From contig NZ_JACYUY010000002.1 in the NCBI RefSeq assembly GCF_014842025.1, positions 205,379 through 269,378 on the forward strand: DNA of 64,000 nucleotides, given 5' to 3'. Positions 1 to 10,075 of the stretch are shown here, piece after piece (position 1 is the first letter of the stretch; the number at the start of each line of letters is the position of its first letter). The notes under the pieces were generated by a model. It was not told the origin of the DNA, did not search any database, and saw only the letters and a list, made by a program, of their open reading frames with translations. Source of the stretch: Massilia sp. CFBP 13721. GTDB lineage: Bacteria; Pseudomonadota; Gammaproteobacteria; Burkholderiales; Burkholderiaceae_D. Both the position numbers and the translations under genes were made by a program.

Positions 1-1
1 A

Positions 2-1587
2 GTAGTCGATGTTTTTGTCGAAGAGCTTGATCTTGCCAGTATGGGTTTTACGCGAGTGGCGCCGGCGAAGACGGGGCGGCCTGCCTACCATCCTGCCGTG
101 CTTCTCAAGCTCTACATTTATGGCTACCTCAACCGTATTCAATCGAGCCGGCGCCTTGAGCGAGAAGCCCAGCGTAACGTCGAGCTGATGTGGCTGACGG
201 GACGCTTGGCGCCCGATTTCAAAACGATAGCAAACTTCCGAAAAGATAATGGCAAGGCGATCGGCAAGGTCTGCCGGCAGTTCGTCGTACTGTGCCAGCA
301 ATTGGATCTTTTCTCGGATGCAGTCGTCGCGATCGATGGCAGCAAGTTCAAGGCCGTCAACAGCAGCGACCGTAATTTTACCGATGCAAAACTCAAGCGC
401 AGGATGGCTGAGATCGAGGCGAATATCAGTCGCTACCTGGCAGAATTGGACACGGCTGACCGACAGGAACCAGGCACGTCAAACTCGAAAAGCGTTCGCC
501 TGAACGACAAGATCGCAACGATGAAATCGCAAATGGCTACGCTCAAAGAAATTGAAGCGAAGCTGATAGAGACTGGAGAAACCCAGATCTCGCTTACGGA
601 CCCGGACTCGCGCTCGATGATGACGCGCGGTTCAGGAATCGTTGGCTACAACGTGCAGACCGCTGTCGACGCCAAACATCATTTGATTGTCGAACATGAG
701 GTCACCAATAACGGCAGCGACCGCGACCAATTGTCCGGCATGGCCAAAAAAGCCCGCACTGCAATTGGCACGACGACGCTGACAGCAATTGCCGATCGGG
801 GCTACTTCAAGGGAGAAGAAATTCTGGCCTGTCATGAAGTTGGTATCTCAGCTTTGGTGCCGCCTACGAAAACTTCCGGCGCTAAAGCCGACGGCCGATT
901 CGATAAGGCCGACTTCATTTACGACCCGCAAAAGAACGAATACCGCTGCCCGGCAGGCGAGTCGCTGATATGGCGTTTCGCCAGCCTTGAGAAAGGCATG
1001 ACAAATCACCGCTATTGGAGTTCGAACTGCAAAGCTTGTCCACTCAAGAACAAATGCACGCCTAGCTCGCAGCGACGAGTGACCCGCTGGGAACATTAGG
1101 ACGTACTAGATGAGATGCAGGCGCGCCTTGAACAGACGCCGCATGCCATGCGAATCCGGCGCTCCACAGTCGAGCACCCTTATGGGACAATCAAAGCGTG
1201 GATGGGAGCGACGCACTTCCTGACGAAAGGCCTGGAGCGTGTTAAAGCAGAGATGAGCCTGCATGTGCTTGCCTATAATTTCCGGCGTTTAATGGCGATA
1301 CTTGGAATTCCGGGAATGCTGGCGGCAATCAGGGCGTACGCCCGTTTTCTGACTCTGCAAGGGCTGCTCGAAGCGTTTTCGCTTCTGGCCTTGCCGAAAA
1401 TTCTTAAACGGCATTACGAGCCCTGGAACGCTCGCCTATGTTCCAGAATTTACCTTGGCCCGCCAAAATTAGCTTTGAGCCCTTCGTTTCGAGTTTTTAC
1501 ACGGGCTGGGCCGATAGGAGCCAGTCAACATACAGAGTGTACGAGCTTGTTGCTATTGGGGCAAGCAAGAGGCTTTCTCAGACGCTC

Positions 1588-1591
<4 letters not shown>
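2..1591 (+). pseudogene. IS1182-family transposase, 5' cut by window edge, internal amber stop
   Basis: The frame is open from the window edge, so the true N-terminus lies upstream. The protein shows typical IS1182 features: GRPAYHPAVLLKLYIYGYLN, then RRLEREAQRNVELMWLTGR and TIANFRKDNGKAI near the N-terminus, a DDE core (AIDGSKFKAVN; IADRGYF), a Cys-rich zinc-ribbon-like stretch (CPAGE, CKACPLKNKC), and the C-terminal signature VEHPYGTIKAWMGATHFL followed by EMSLHVLAYNFRR. A TAG at 1097-1099 interrupts the frame after RVTRWEH. The same frame resumes at once with DVLDEMQ, and relatives usually have a Glu here, so one G-to-T change in GAG explains it. The frame then runs about 75 codons past the usual C-terminal AIRA and stops inside the end of the neighbouring pullulanase gene. 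Probably inactive unless the amber is suppressed. No terminal inverted repeat can be paired because the left end is outside the window. Confidence 0.88.
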
Positions 1592-4314
<2,723 letters not shown>

Positions 4315-4409
4315 GAATCGGCTGAGATAATCGTAATTTAGCTACGGCGGCAAGGCAGAAGCCTCAAGGATAGCGCGGATCAATTGCAGCGCCGCTGTAA
4401 TTTTACTAG

Positions 4410-4437
4410 TTGACATGATCGGTTTCATAAATATGAT
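4410..4437 (+). promoter_or_regulatory. Sigma70-type promoter for the Sox-like operon
   Basis: TTGACA at 4410-4415 and TATGAT at 4432-4437 are separated by 16 bp. This is a near-consensus housekeeping promoter with a leader of about 85 nt before the first gene. It lies in the 215-bp gap shared with the divergent pullulanase gene. The rest of that gap shows nothing recognisable. Confidence 0.6.
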
Positions 4438-4529
4438 TTATACAACGGACTTCATGCGCTATAGTCAAAGGTAGTACGACATCTTCGGAAATGAAATCCG
4501 GTATCCGCACAAGGACAAAGGTGGATTCG

Positions 4530-5345
4530 ATGAACACTCGTCTTCAAAGCGCGCGCTCGCGTCTTTTCTGCAGTCTGGCGACCGTCGCCATGTTCGCTTG
4601 CCCGCACGGCGTGCTGGCCCAGGAAGCCGCACCATCCTGGGCAGCACTGCAAAAAGCCTACTTCCCCGGCAAGACGCTGGAACCGGCGCCCTTCGTGCGC
4701 CTGACGGCCCCATCGCGCGCGGCCAGCGGCGAGCAGGTGCCCTTCGCCTTCAGCATCGATCATCCGATGACGCCGCAGCGCTACATCAAGTCGGTCACCG
4801 TGATCGTCGATGGCAATCCGGTGCCGCTGACGGGTGTGTTCCACTTCAACCCGAACAGCGGCAAAGCCGAAATCGCCACCCGCATCCGCTTCGAATCGGA
4901 TTCGCCGGTGCACGTCGTCGCCGAAGCGAGCGACGGTAAATTGTATGTGAACGAGGTGGCTGTGAAAGCGTCCGGTGGTTGCGGCGGCCCGGCGACGGGC
5001 GACATTGCGGCGGCGATGGCGGCGGCAGGCAAAATGAAGATGGCGCTCGACGGGCCGTTCAAGCGCGGCGAGGTCAACAAGGCCAGGCTGCTGATCAAGC
5101 ATCCGATGTACACCGGCTTGCAGCGCGACCTGGTCACGCACGGCTTCCGCCCGGCCTTCTTCATCGACAAGATCGACGTCACTTATAACGGCAAGCCGGT
5201 CATGACCGCGGACACGGCGATCGGCATCAGCGAAGACCCGTCGCTCCAGTTCAACTTCGTCGCCGACCAGCCCGGCGCGCTGCAGGTCGTCATTCGCGAC
5301 AATGCGGGCGGGAGCTTTCGCCAGTCGCTGAGCGTTGGAGGGTAG
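4530..5345 (+). CDS. Quinoprotein dehydrogenase-associated SoxYZ-like carrier protein
   Basis: Predicted periplasmic sulfur-carrier-like protein of 271 aa. A signal peptide ends near GVLAQ. The first half resembles SoxY and ends in the swinging-arm motif SGGCGG, whose Cys (about residue 151) is where SoxY carries covalently bound sulfur intermediates. The second half resembles SoxZ (immunoglobulin-like fold), so carrier and partner are fused in one chain. This is the architecture of the family named quinoprotein dehydrogenase-associated SoxYZ-like carrier. The start was placed at the ATG after AAAGGTGG; an upstream in-frame ATG at 4491 would put 13 residues ahead of the signal peptide. The next gene starts directly after this stop. 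The family name implies partnership with a PQQ enzyme, but none is in the window, so the physiological substrate is unknown. Confidence 0.85.
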   Translation: MNTRLQSARSRLFCSLATVAMFACPHGVLAQEAAPSWAALQKAYFPGKTLEPAPFVRLTAPSRAASGEQVPFAFSIDHPMTPQRYIKSVTVIVDGNPVPLTGVFHFNPNSGKAEIATRIRFESDSPVHVVAEASDGKLYVNEVAVKASGGCGGPATGDIAAAMAAAGKMKMALDGPFKRGEVNKARLLIKHPMYTGLQRDLVTHGFRPAFFIDKIDVTYNGKPVMTADTAIGISEDPSLQFNFVADQPGALQVVIRDNAGGSFRQSLSVGG

Positions 5346-6260
5346 GTGCGCCTGATCTTCGTGGCGTGGTTGCTGGTCGCCGCCGCGCAGGTCGCCGCTG
5401 CGCCGCTGCAGGTCGAGCAGGTCGCGCCGGGCGTGTACGTGCACATCGGCCAGCACAAGGATTTCGAGGAAGGCTACGACGGCGATATCGCGAATACCGG
5501 CTTTGTCGTCGGCAGCGAAGCGGTGGCGGTCATCGACAGCGGCGGCTCGTATGCGGTCGGCCTGGCGCTGAAGGAAGCGCTGCGCCGCATCACGCGGCTG
5601 CCGGTACGCTATGTGATCAATACGCATGGGCATCCGGATCACGTGTTCGGCAATGCTGCGTTTCTCGAGGGTGACGCGCCGCCGCGCGTGATCGGCCACG
5701 CCATGCTGCCGCAGATGCTGGCCGCGCGCGGCGACATCTACCTGCGCAACCTGAAAAAACAACTGGGCGCCGTGGCGGACAAGAGCAGGGTGATCGCCCC
5801 GAGCGAGACAGTGCAGCAGCGCCTGACCCTCGACCTGGGCGGCAGAACGCTGGAACTGACGGCCTGGCCGAACGCGCATACGAACAACGATCTCACCGTG
5901 TTCGATGCGGCCAGCGGCACCTTGTGGACGGGCGACCTGCTCTTCATCGCGCGCACGCCTTCGGTCGATGGCGACGTCACGGGCTGGCTCGCCGCGATGG
6001 AAGGGTTGGAAAAGATAAAGGCTGGCGTGACGGTTCCTGGGCACGGTCCCGCCACCCGCGACAAGAACGGCGCGCTGGCGCGGCAGCGCGGCTATCTGAC
6101 GACCTTGTTGCATGACGTGCGGAGCAGCATTCGCGAGGGCAGAGACATGAGCGCGACGATGGCGACGGCGGCCGCCTCCGAACGGACGCGCTGGCAGCTG
6201 TTCGACGTCGTCAACCGGCGCAACGTCAACCTGCTGTATCCGGCGCTGGAATGGGAATGA
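5346..6260 (+). CDS. Quinoprotein relay system zinc metallohydrolase (SoxH-like metallo-beta-lactamase fold)
   Basis: Exported metallo-beta-lactamase-fold protein of 304 aa. It has a short signal peptide (VAWLLVAAAQVAAA) and the zinc motif NTHGHPDHVFGN (HxHxDH), followed by further metal ligands in AHTNNDLTVF and the late VPGHGPA. It belongs with the quinoprotein relay system zinc metallohydrolases and SoxH-like proteins, for which no reaction is firmly established; hydrolysis of a thioester- or persulfide-like adduct on the carrier is an inference from the neighbourhood. It starts with GTG immediately after the SoxYZ-like stop (no gap) and overlaps the next gene by an ATGA, so the three genes are one translationally coupled operon. 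Confidence 0.85.
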   Translation: MRLIFVAWLLVAAAQVAAAPLQVEQVAPGVYVHIGQHKDFEEGYDGDIANTGFVVGSEAVAVIDSGGSYAVGLALKEALRRITRLPVRYVINTHGHPDHVFGNAAFLEGDAPPRVIGHAMLPQMLAARGDIYLRNLKKQLGAVADKSRVIAPSETVQQRLTLDLGGRTLELTAWPNAHTNNDLTVFDAASGTLWTGDLLFIARTPSVDGDVTGWLAAMEGLEKIKAGVTVPGHGPATRDKNGALARQRGYLTTLLHDVRSSIREGRDMSATMATAAASERTRWQLFDVVNRRNVNLLYPALEWE

Positions 6261-7513
6261 CCATGCGCAGGCGCGATTTTCTCGCACTGGCGCTGGCCGG
6301 ATCGGCACCGTTTCCGGCGGCGGCCAACAAGAGCGGCCGCGCCAGCCTGGGACGTGTCGTCGTGGTCGGCGCGGGCTATGGCGGCGCCACCGCGGCCCGC
6401 TACCTGCGCATCCTGAGCGGTGGACGCATCGAGGTCATCCTGGTCGACCAGAACGCCGCATTCACCTCCTGCCCGGTCAGCAACCGCGTGCTGGGCGGCC
6501 AACGCACGCTCGAACAGATCACCTTCGGCTACGACGGGCTGCGGCAGCACCATGGCATCCAGTTCATGCACGGCAGCGTGACGGCGATCGATGCCGACAA
6601 GTCGCGCATCGTCGTCGCTGGTAAAAAGCTGGCGTACGACCGGCTGGTCGTCGCCCCCGGCATCGACTTCATCTACGACGCCTTTCCGCAGCTCGCCGGC
6701 GCGCAGCAGCAGATTCCGCATGCGTGGAAGGCGGGGCCGCAAACGCGCAACCTGCAGCGCCAGCTGATGGCCATGCGCGACGGCGGCGTGTTCACGATCG
6801 TGGTGCCGGCGCAGCCGTACCGCTGTCCGCCCGCGCCCTACGAGCGCGCCTGCCAGGTGGCGTTCTACCTCAAAACACACAAGCCGCGTTCCAAGGTGGT
6901 GGTGCTCGACGCCAATCCGGTGATTACCTCGAAACGCGTCTTGTTCGAACGGGCGTGGCGCGACCTGTATCCGGGCATGATCGAGTACGTACCAGGCAGC
7001 GAATTGCAGGGGGTGGCGGTGGCCACGAAAACCGTCAGGACCGCGTTCGATACGGTGAAGTCGGATGTGCTCAACCTCATCCCGCCGCAGCGGGCGGGCC
7101 GCATCGCCCAGGACTGCGGCCTGGCGAATGTCGAGGGGCGCTGGTGCGCGGTCGATTTCCTCAGCTACGCGTCCGCGGTGCTGCCCCGCGTGCACGTGAT
7201 CGGCGACGCGATCGATGCCGGCCTGCCCAAGTCGGCGCACATGGCCAACGCCCAGGCGAAGATCTGCGCGCGTGCCATCGTCGACCTGATGCTGGGCGGG
7301 GCGCCGGACCCGGCACCGGCTTTTGCCAACACCTGCTACAGCTTCGTCGACGGCCGGCAGGCAATGTACATCTCGACGCTGTATCGGTACGATGCGGCAA
7401 AGAAGAGCATGCAGGCGGATGGCCCCGGCTTCCTGTCGAGTCAGCCGTCGGTGCAGGAAGGCGGGGATGCCGATGCGTGGGCGCGGCAGATCTGGCGTGA
7501 CGTGCTGGAGTAG
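6257..7513 (+). CDS. Flavocytochrome c sulfide dehydrogenase-like flavoprotein (SoxF/FccB-like)
   Basis: FAD-dependent periplasmic oxidoreductase of 418 aa. MRRRDFLALALAGS is a twin-arginine-type signal, followed by the Rossmann motif VVGAGYGG. The Cys in FTSCPVSNRVLGG sits where FccB binds FAD covalently. The Cys residues in PYRCPPAPYERAC and NTCYSF correspond to the redox disulfide that reacts with sulfide in characterised FccB proteins. A C-terminal FCSD flavin-binding domain ends the protein. Starts at 6251, 6257 and 6263 are possible; 6257 forms ATGA with the upstream stop. No cytochrome subunit gene (fccA/soxE) is adjacent, so the electron acceptor is unknown. The stop codon TAG is also the GTAG head of a REP element. 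Confidence 0.87.
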   Translation: MTMRRRDFLALALAGSAPFPAAANKSGRASLGRVVVVGAGYGGATAARYLRILSGGRIEVILVDQNAAFTSCPVSNRVLGGQRTLEQITFGYDGLRQHHGIQFMHGSVTAIDADKSRIVVAGKKLAYDRLVVAPGIDFIYDAFPQLAGAQQQIPHAWKAGPQTRNLQRQLMAMRDGGVFTIVVPAQPYRCPPAPYERACQVAFYLKTHKPRSKVVVLDANPVITSKRVLFERAWRDLYPGMIEYVPGSELQGVAVATKTVRTAFDTVKSDVLNLIPPQRAGRIAQDCGLANVEGRWCAVDFLSYASAVLPRVHVIGDAIDAGLPKSAHMANAQAKICARAIVDLMLGGAPDPAPAFANTCYSFVDGRQAMYISTLYRYDAAKKSMQADGPGFLSSQPSVQEGGDADAWARQIWRDVLE

Positions 7514-7613
7514 GGTGGGCGCCCCGAGCCCACGCGTACAGATGAGCAGTGATTGCACTTGTCTAGGCCAACAATGCTCAGCGCTCCGCGTGGGCTCGGG
7601 GCGCCCACCCTAC
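7510..7613. repeat. REP pair in inverted orientation (BIME-like)
   Basis: A plus-strand copy at 7510-7536 begins GTAGGGTGGGCGCC and ends in CCCACGCG. A minus-strand copy occupies 7587-7613 and is its near-perfect reverse complement. About 50 nt separate them. The GTAG head overlaps the stop codon of the flavoprotein gene. Transcribed, the unit folds into one long hairpin and could act as a 3' stabiliser or terminator of the Sox-like operon. Confidence 0.85.
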
Positions 7614-7628
7614 GGTTCGGGCCGTTCG

Positions 7629-7766
7629 CTATGCTTTCACCGCCAACTTCTCCTGCTTGTGCTGCTTGTACAAAAACAGCCCCCACGCCGCGGAGGCAAG
7701 CAGCAACACCACGCTGGCCGCGTCGACGCCGACGTTGACGCGCACATCTACCTTGACGTCTTTCAT
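7629..7766 (-). CDS. Small single-pass membrane protein (45 aa), function unknown
   Basis: A 45-residue protein with an excellent GGGAGGAT Shine-Dalgarno directly before its ATG. It starts MKDVKVDVRVNVGV, has one transmembrane segment (ASVVLLLASAAWGLFLY) and ends in a short basic tail (KQHKQEKLAVKA). The amphipathic alternating Val/charged N-terminus is unusual. It lies downstream of the glycine-zipper gene on the same strand, 43 nt away, so the two may be co-transcribed. A longer in-frame reading through the upstream gene is rejected because of the Shine-Dalgarno. Not recognised as a named family. Confidence 0.6.
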   Translation of the reverse strand: MKDVKVDVRVNVGVDAASVVLLLASAAWGLFLYKQHKQEKLAVKA

Positions 7767-7809
7767 ATCCTCCCTTTCATGTGTGGTGTCGATCATCCGG
7801 CGCAGCGCA

Positions 7810-8076
7810 TCATTTCCTGGTGTTCGCCGGCGCCGCAGCCTGCTGCGAAGCCGCCGCGGCGGCAGCCTGCTGCTGTTCCTTCTGCTTCTTTTCCTTCTTC
7901 TTTTCGGTGTGGTGGCCGACCGCGCATCCGATCGCGGCTCCGGCGACACCATGTTTGCCGGCGACGTGACCGACGACACCGCCCGCCACGGCTCCCTTGA
8001 CGCAGCCGGCATTGGCCGTGCCGGCCGCCAGCAGCAGGGCGGTGGCGACCACCGCCAGCTTCGATTGTGCACGCAT
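7810..8076 (-). CDS. Exported glycine-zipper protein with Lys/Gln/Ala-rich tail
   Basis: An 88-residue protein started at the ATG behind AAAAGGAGAAC. It has a cleavable signal peptide (VVATALLLAAGTANA), then a Gly-rich hydrophobic core of alternating Gly/Ala (VAGGVVGHVAGKHGVAGAAI) typical of glycine-zipper 2TM-like surface proteins, then a highly charged HHTEKKKEKKQKEQQQ linker and an Ala-rich end. Such proteins sit in or on the cell envelope, but the precise role is unknown. A 25-residue N-terminal extension in the same frame has no start signal and would bury the signal peptide, so it was left out. Confidence 0.65.
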   Translation of the reverse strand: MRAQSKLAVVATALLLAAGTANAGCVKGAVAGGVVGHVAGKHGVAGAAIGCAVGHHTEKKKEKKQKEQQQAAAAAASQQAAAPANTRK

Positions 8077-8173
8077 GATTGTTCTCCTTTTGTCGTCAGT
8101 GCAGACCACACTAACGGTTTCGGCGGCGCAGGACAGTTCGGCCTTTAACATTGCGCTGACCTCGACGCAGACG

Positions 8174-8200
8174 AAAAAAACGCCCGCAGCGCGGGCGTTC
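8174..8200 (-). terminator. Rho-independent terminator of the POT transporter gene
   Basis: On the minus strand the stem ACGCCCGC, loop GCT, stem GCGGGCGT is followed by a run of seven T, about 20 nt after the transporter stop. Confidence 0.8.
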
Positions 8201-8220
8201 TCGGAAGGGCAGTCAGCGCA

Positions 8221-9831
8221 TCATGCCTTGACCGCCGCCGGCGCATGCGCACCTGCGGTGCTGCGGTAGTGGTCGACCATCTTGTAGCGCTTCGCGTACA
8301 GCCCGAACGCGATCGCGGCAAGGAGCGCGAAGGCGGCGAAGAAGTACATCTGGAAGGCGATCACGCTCACCCCCGATCCGGCGATGGTACCGAGCACGGC
8401 GTCGTTCTTGACGGCGGCGTTCACCACCAGCACCCACAGGTTGCCGACCGTGACGGCCAGGCTCCACAGGGCCATGATCGCGCCTTTCATCGAGGCCGGC
8501 GCCTGGCTGTAGGCAAATTCGAGGCCGGTGGCCGAGACCAGCACTTCGCCCATCGTCAGCAGTGCATACGGCAGGATCTGCCAGGCCATCGAGGTCGGCG
8601 TGCCGGCGTCCATCGACACCTGGATGGTGCCGATCACCAGCCACGACAAGGCCGAGAAGGCGATACCGGCGGTCATGCGGCGCAGCGCGGTTGGCATGAA
8701 ACCCATCTTTTGCAGCAGCGGGAACAGCACCAGGTTGTTGAAGGGGATCAGGATCATCACCAGCAGCGGATTCAAGGCCTGCATCTGCGCCGGCAGCAGG
8801 GTGAATTCGTTGCCGAAGAGGGAGAAGGTCGTGATCATCGAATTCGCCTGGACCACCCAAGTGGACGCTTTCTGGTCGAACAGCGACCAGAACGGCGTCA
8901 CCAGCGAAAACACGACCAGGATGCGCAGCACCGCGCGCACGCCGTCCACCGCTTCGTCGGGATGCAGGCCGCGCGCACGTTCCAATTGCATCGAGGTCCC
9001 GAGGCCGCCAAAGGCCAGCAGCAGCACCAGCGCGGTACAGGCGGCGATGACGAAGCCCCACTGCAGCGACATCGCCAGCGACACCACCGCGCCGGCGACG
9101 CCGATCATGGCGACCGTCAAACCTGGCCGGCCCTGGCCCGGCGCCTGCGCCAGCAGCGCGCTTTTCGCAACCTTCGTAAACGAGTGCGGCGTGGCGCCGG
9201 CGGGCGGCACGTGCACGTACTTGCGGCGGCCGCTCCAGAACACGATGGTGGCGATGAACATCATCACGCCCGGAATGCCGAAGGCGACCGCCGGTCCGTA
9301 GTTCTTCAGGAACAGCGGCATCAAGAGCGAGGCGAAGAAGGAGCCGAAGTTGATGATCCAGTAGAAGGCATCGAACACGATCTTCGCCTTGCCTTTATTC
9401 GTCTGGTCGAACTGGTCGCCCACGAACGAAGAGACCAGCGGCTTGATGCCGCCCGAGCCGAGCGCGATCAGGCCCAGGCCGAGATAGAAGCCCTGGACGT
9501 TGTCCTCGAAGATAGCGAGGCAGGCGTGGCCGGCGCAGTACACGAGGCTGAGCCAGAAAACGGTGTTGTACTTGCCGAAGAAGCGGTCGGCCAGCCAGCC
9601 GCCCAGCAGCGGGAAGAAGTAGACGCCGATGACGAAGGTGTGGAACACGTGCTTGGCTTCGCCGGTGCGCTCGGACTCCGGCAGGAACAGCAGCAGGGTC
9701 GAGATCAGGAAGGGCGTGAGGATGTTGCGCATGCCGTAGAAGCTGAAGCGCTCGCAGCCTTCGTTGGCGATGATGTACGGGATCTGGCGGGGCATGCGCC
9801 CTTGGGAGTCGGTCGGTAGGGGCTGGCTCAT
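8221..9831 (-). CDS. POT/PTR family proton-coupled peptide transporter
   Basis: Inner-membrane proton symporter of the proton-dependent oligopeptide transporter family, 536 aa from the chosen ATG (MSQPLP). The ExxERF-like signature appears as EGCERFSFYGMRNIL. GSGGIKPLVSSFVGDQFD and the FYWIINFGSFFASLLMP motif are family hallmarks, and FSLVTPFWSLFDQKASTWV lies in the C-terminal half. Fourteen hydrophobic segments are consistent with POT topology. Di- or tripeptides are the usual substrates, but the specific ligand cannot be read from the sequence. The start has only a weak AGGATG signal; the 24-residue upstream extension has no better one. It diverges from an alpha-glucosidase gene, with about 245 bp between them that include a TGCAAATA dyad. 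Confidence 0.85.
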   Translation of the reverse strand: MSQPLPTDSQGRMPRQIPYIIANEGCERFSFYGMRNILTPFLISTLLLFLPESERTGEAKHVFHTFVIGVYFFPLLGGWLADRFFGKYNTVFWLSLVYCAGHACLAIFEDNVQGFYLGLGLIALGSGGIKPLVSSFVGDQFDQTNKGKAKIVFDAFYWIINFGSFFASLLMPLFLKNYGPAVAFGIPGVMMFIATIVFWSGRRKYVHVPPAGATPHSFTKVAKSALLAQAPGQGRPGLTVAMIGVAGAVVSLAMSLQWGFVIAACTALVLLLAFGGLGTSMQLERARGLHPDEAVDGVRAVLRILVVFSLVTPFWSLFDQKASTWVVQANSMITTFSLFGNEFTLLPAQMQALNPLLVMILIPFNNLVLFPLLQKMGFMPTALRRMTAGIAFSALSWLVIGTIQVSMDAGTPTSMAWQILPYALLTMGEVLVSATGLEFAYSQAPASMKGAIMALWSLAVTVGNLWVLVVNAAVKNDAVLGTIAGSGVSVIAFQMYFFAAFALLAAIAFGLYAKRYKMVDHYRSTAGAHAPAAVKA

Positions 9832-9946
9832 GGACGCATCCTGGAATAAATGACACGCGATCCTATGATGCCCTTGCGGTCTTTGCAACCAGAAAATATA
9901 CATGCCTCAGGGGTACACGTAGTTTTCCTACTTACCAAGCAAGCAG

Positions 9947-9963
9947 TGCAAATATTATTTGCA
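9947..9963. promoter_or_regulatory. Candidate operator between POT and alpha-glucosidase genes
   Basis: TGCAAATA-T-TATTTGCA is a perfect 8-bp inverted repeat around one central base. It lies in the shared upstream region, about 70 bp upstream of the likely alpha-glucosidase promoter. The cognate regulator is not in the neighbourhood. Confidence 0.45.
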
Positions 9964-10017
9964 TGCAAGTCGTTGAATGCAAAGGAAATATGCCGTTTAT
10001 TGCGGGCGCTGCGCTGA

Positions 10018-10046
10018 TTGTAAAAACGGAAATCGTGCTGTATATT
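10018..10046 (+). promoter_or_regulatory. Promoter of the alpha-glucosidase gene
   Basis: TTGTAA and TATATT with a 17-bp spacer end 29 bp before the ATG. The motif match is moderate. Confidence 0.45.
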
Positions 10047-10075
10047 GCGTAAAAACGACCAACCGGATCACGCTC

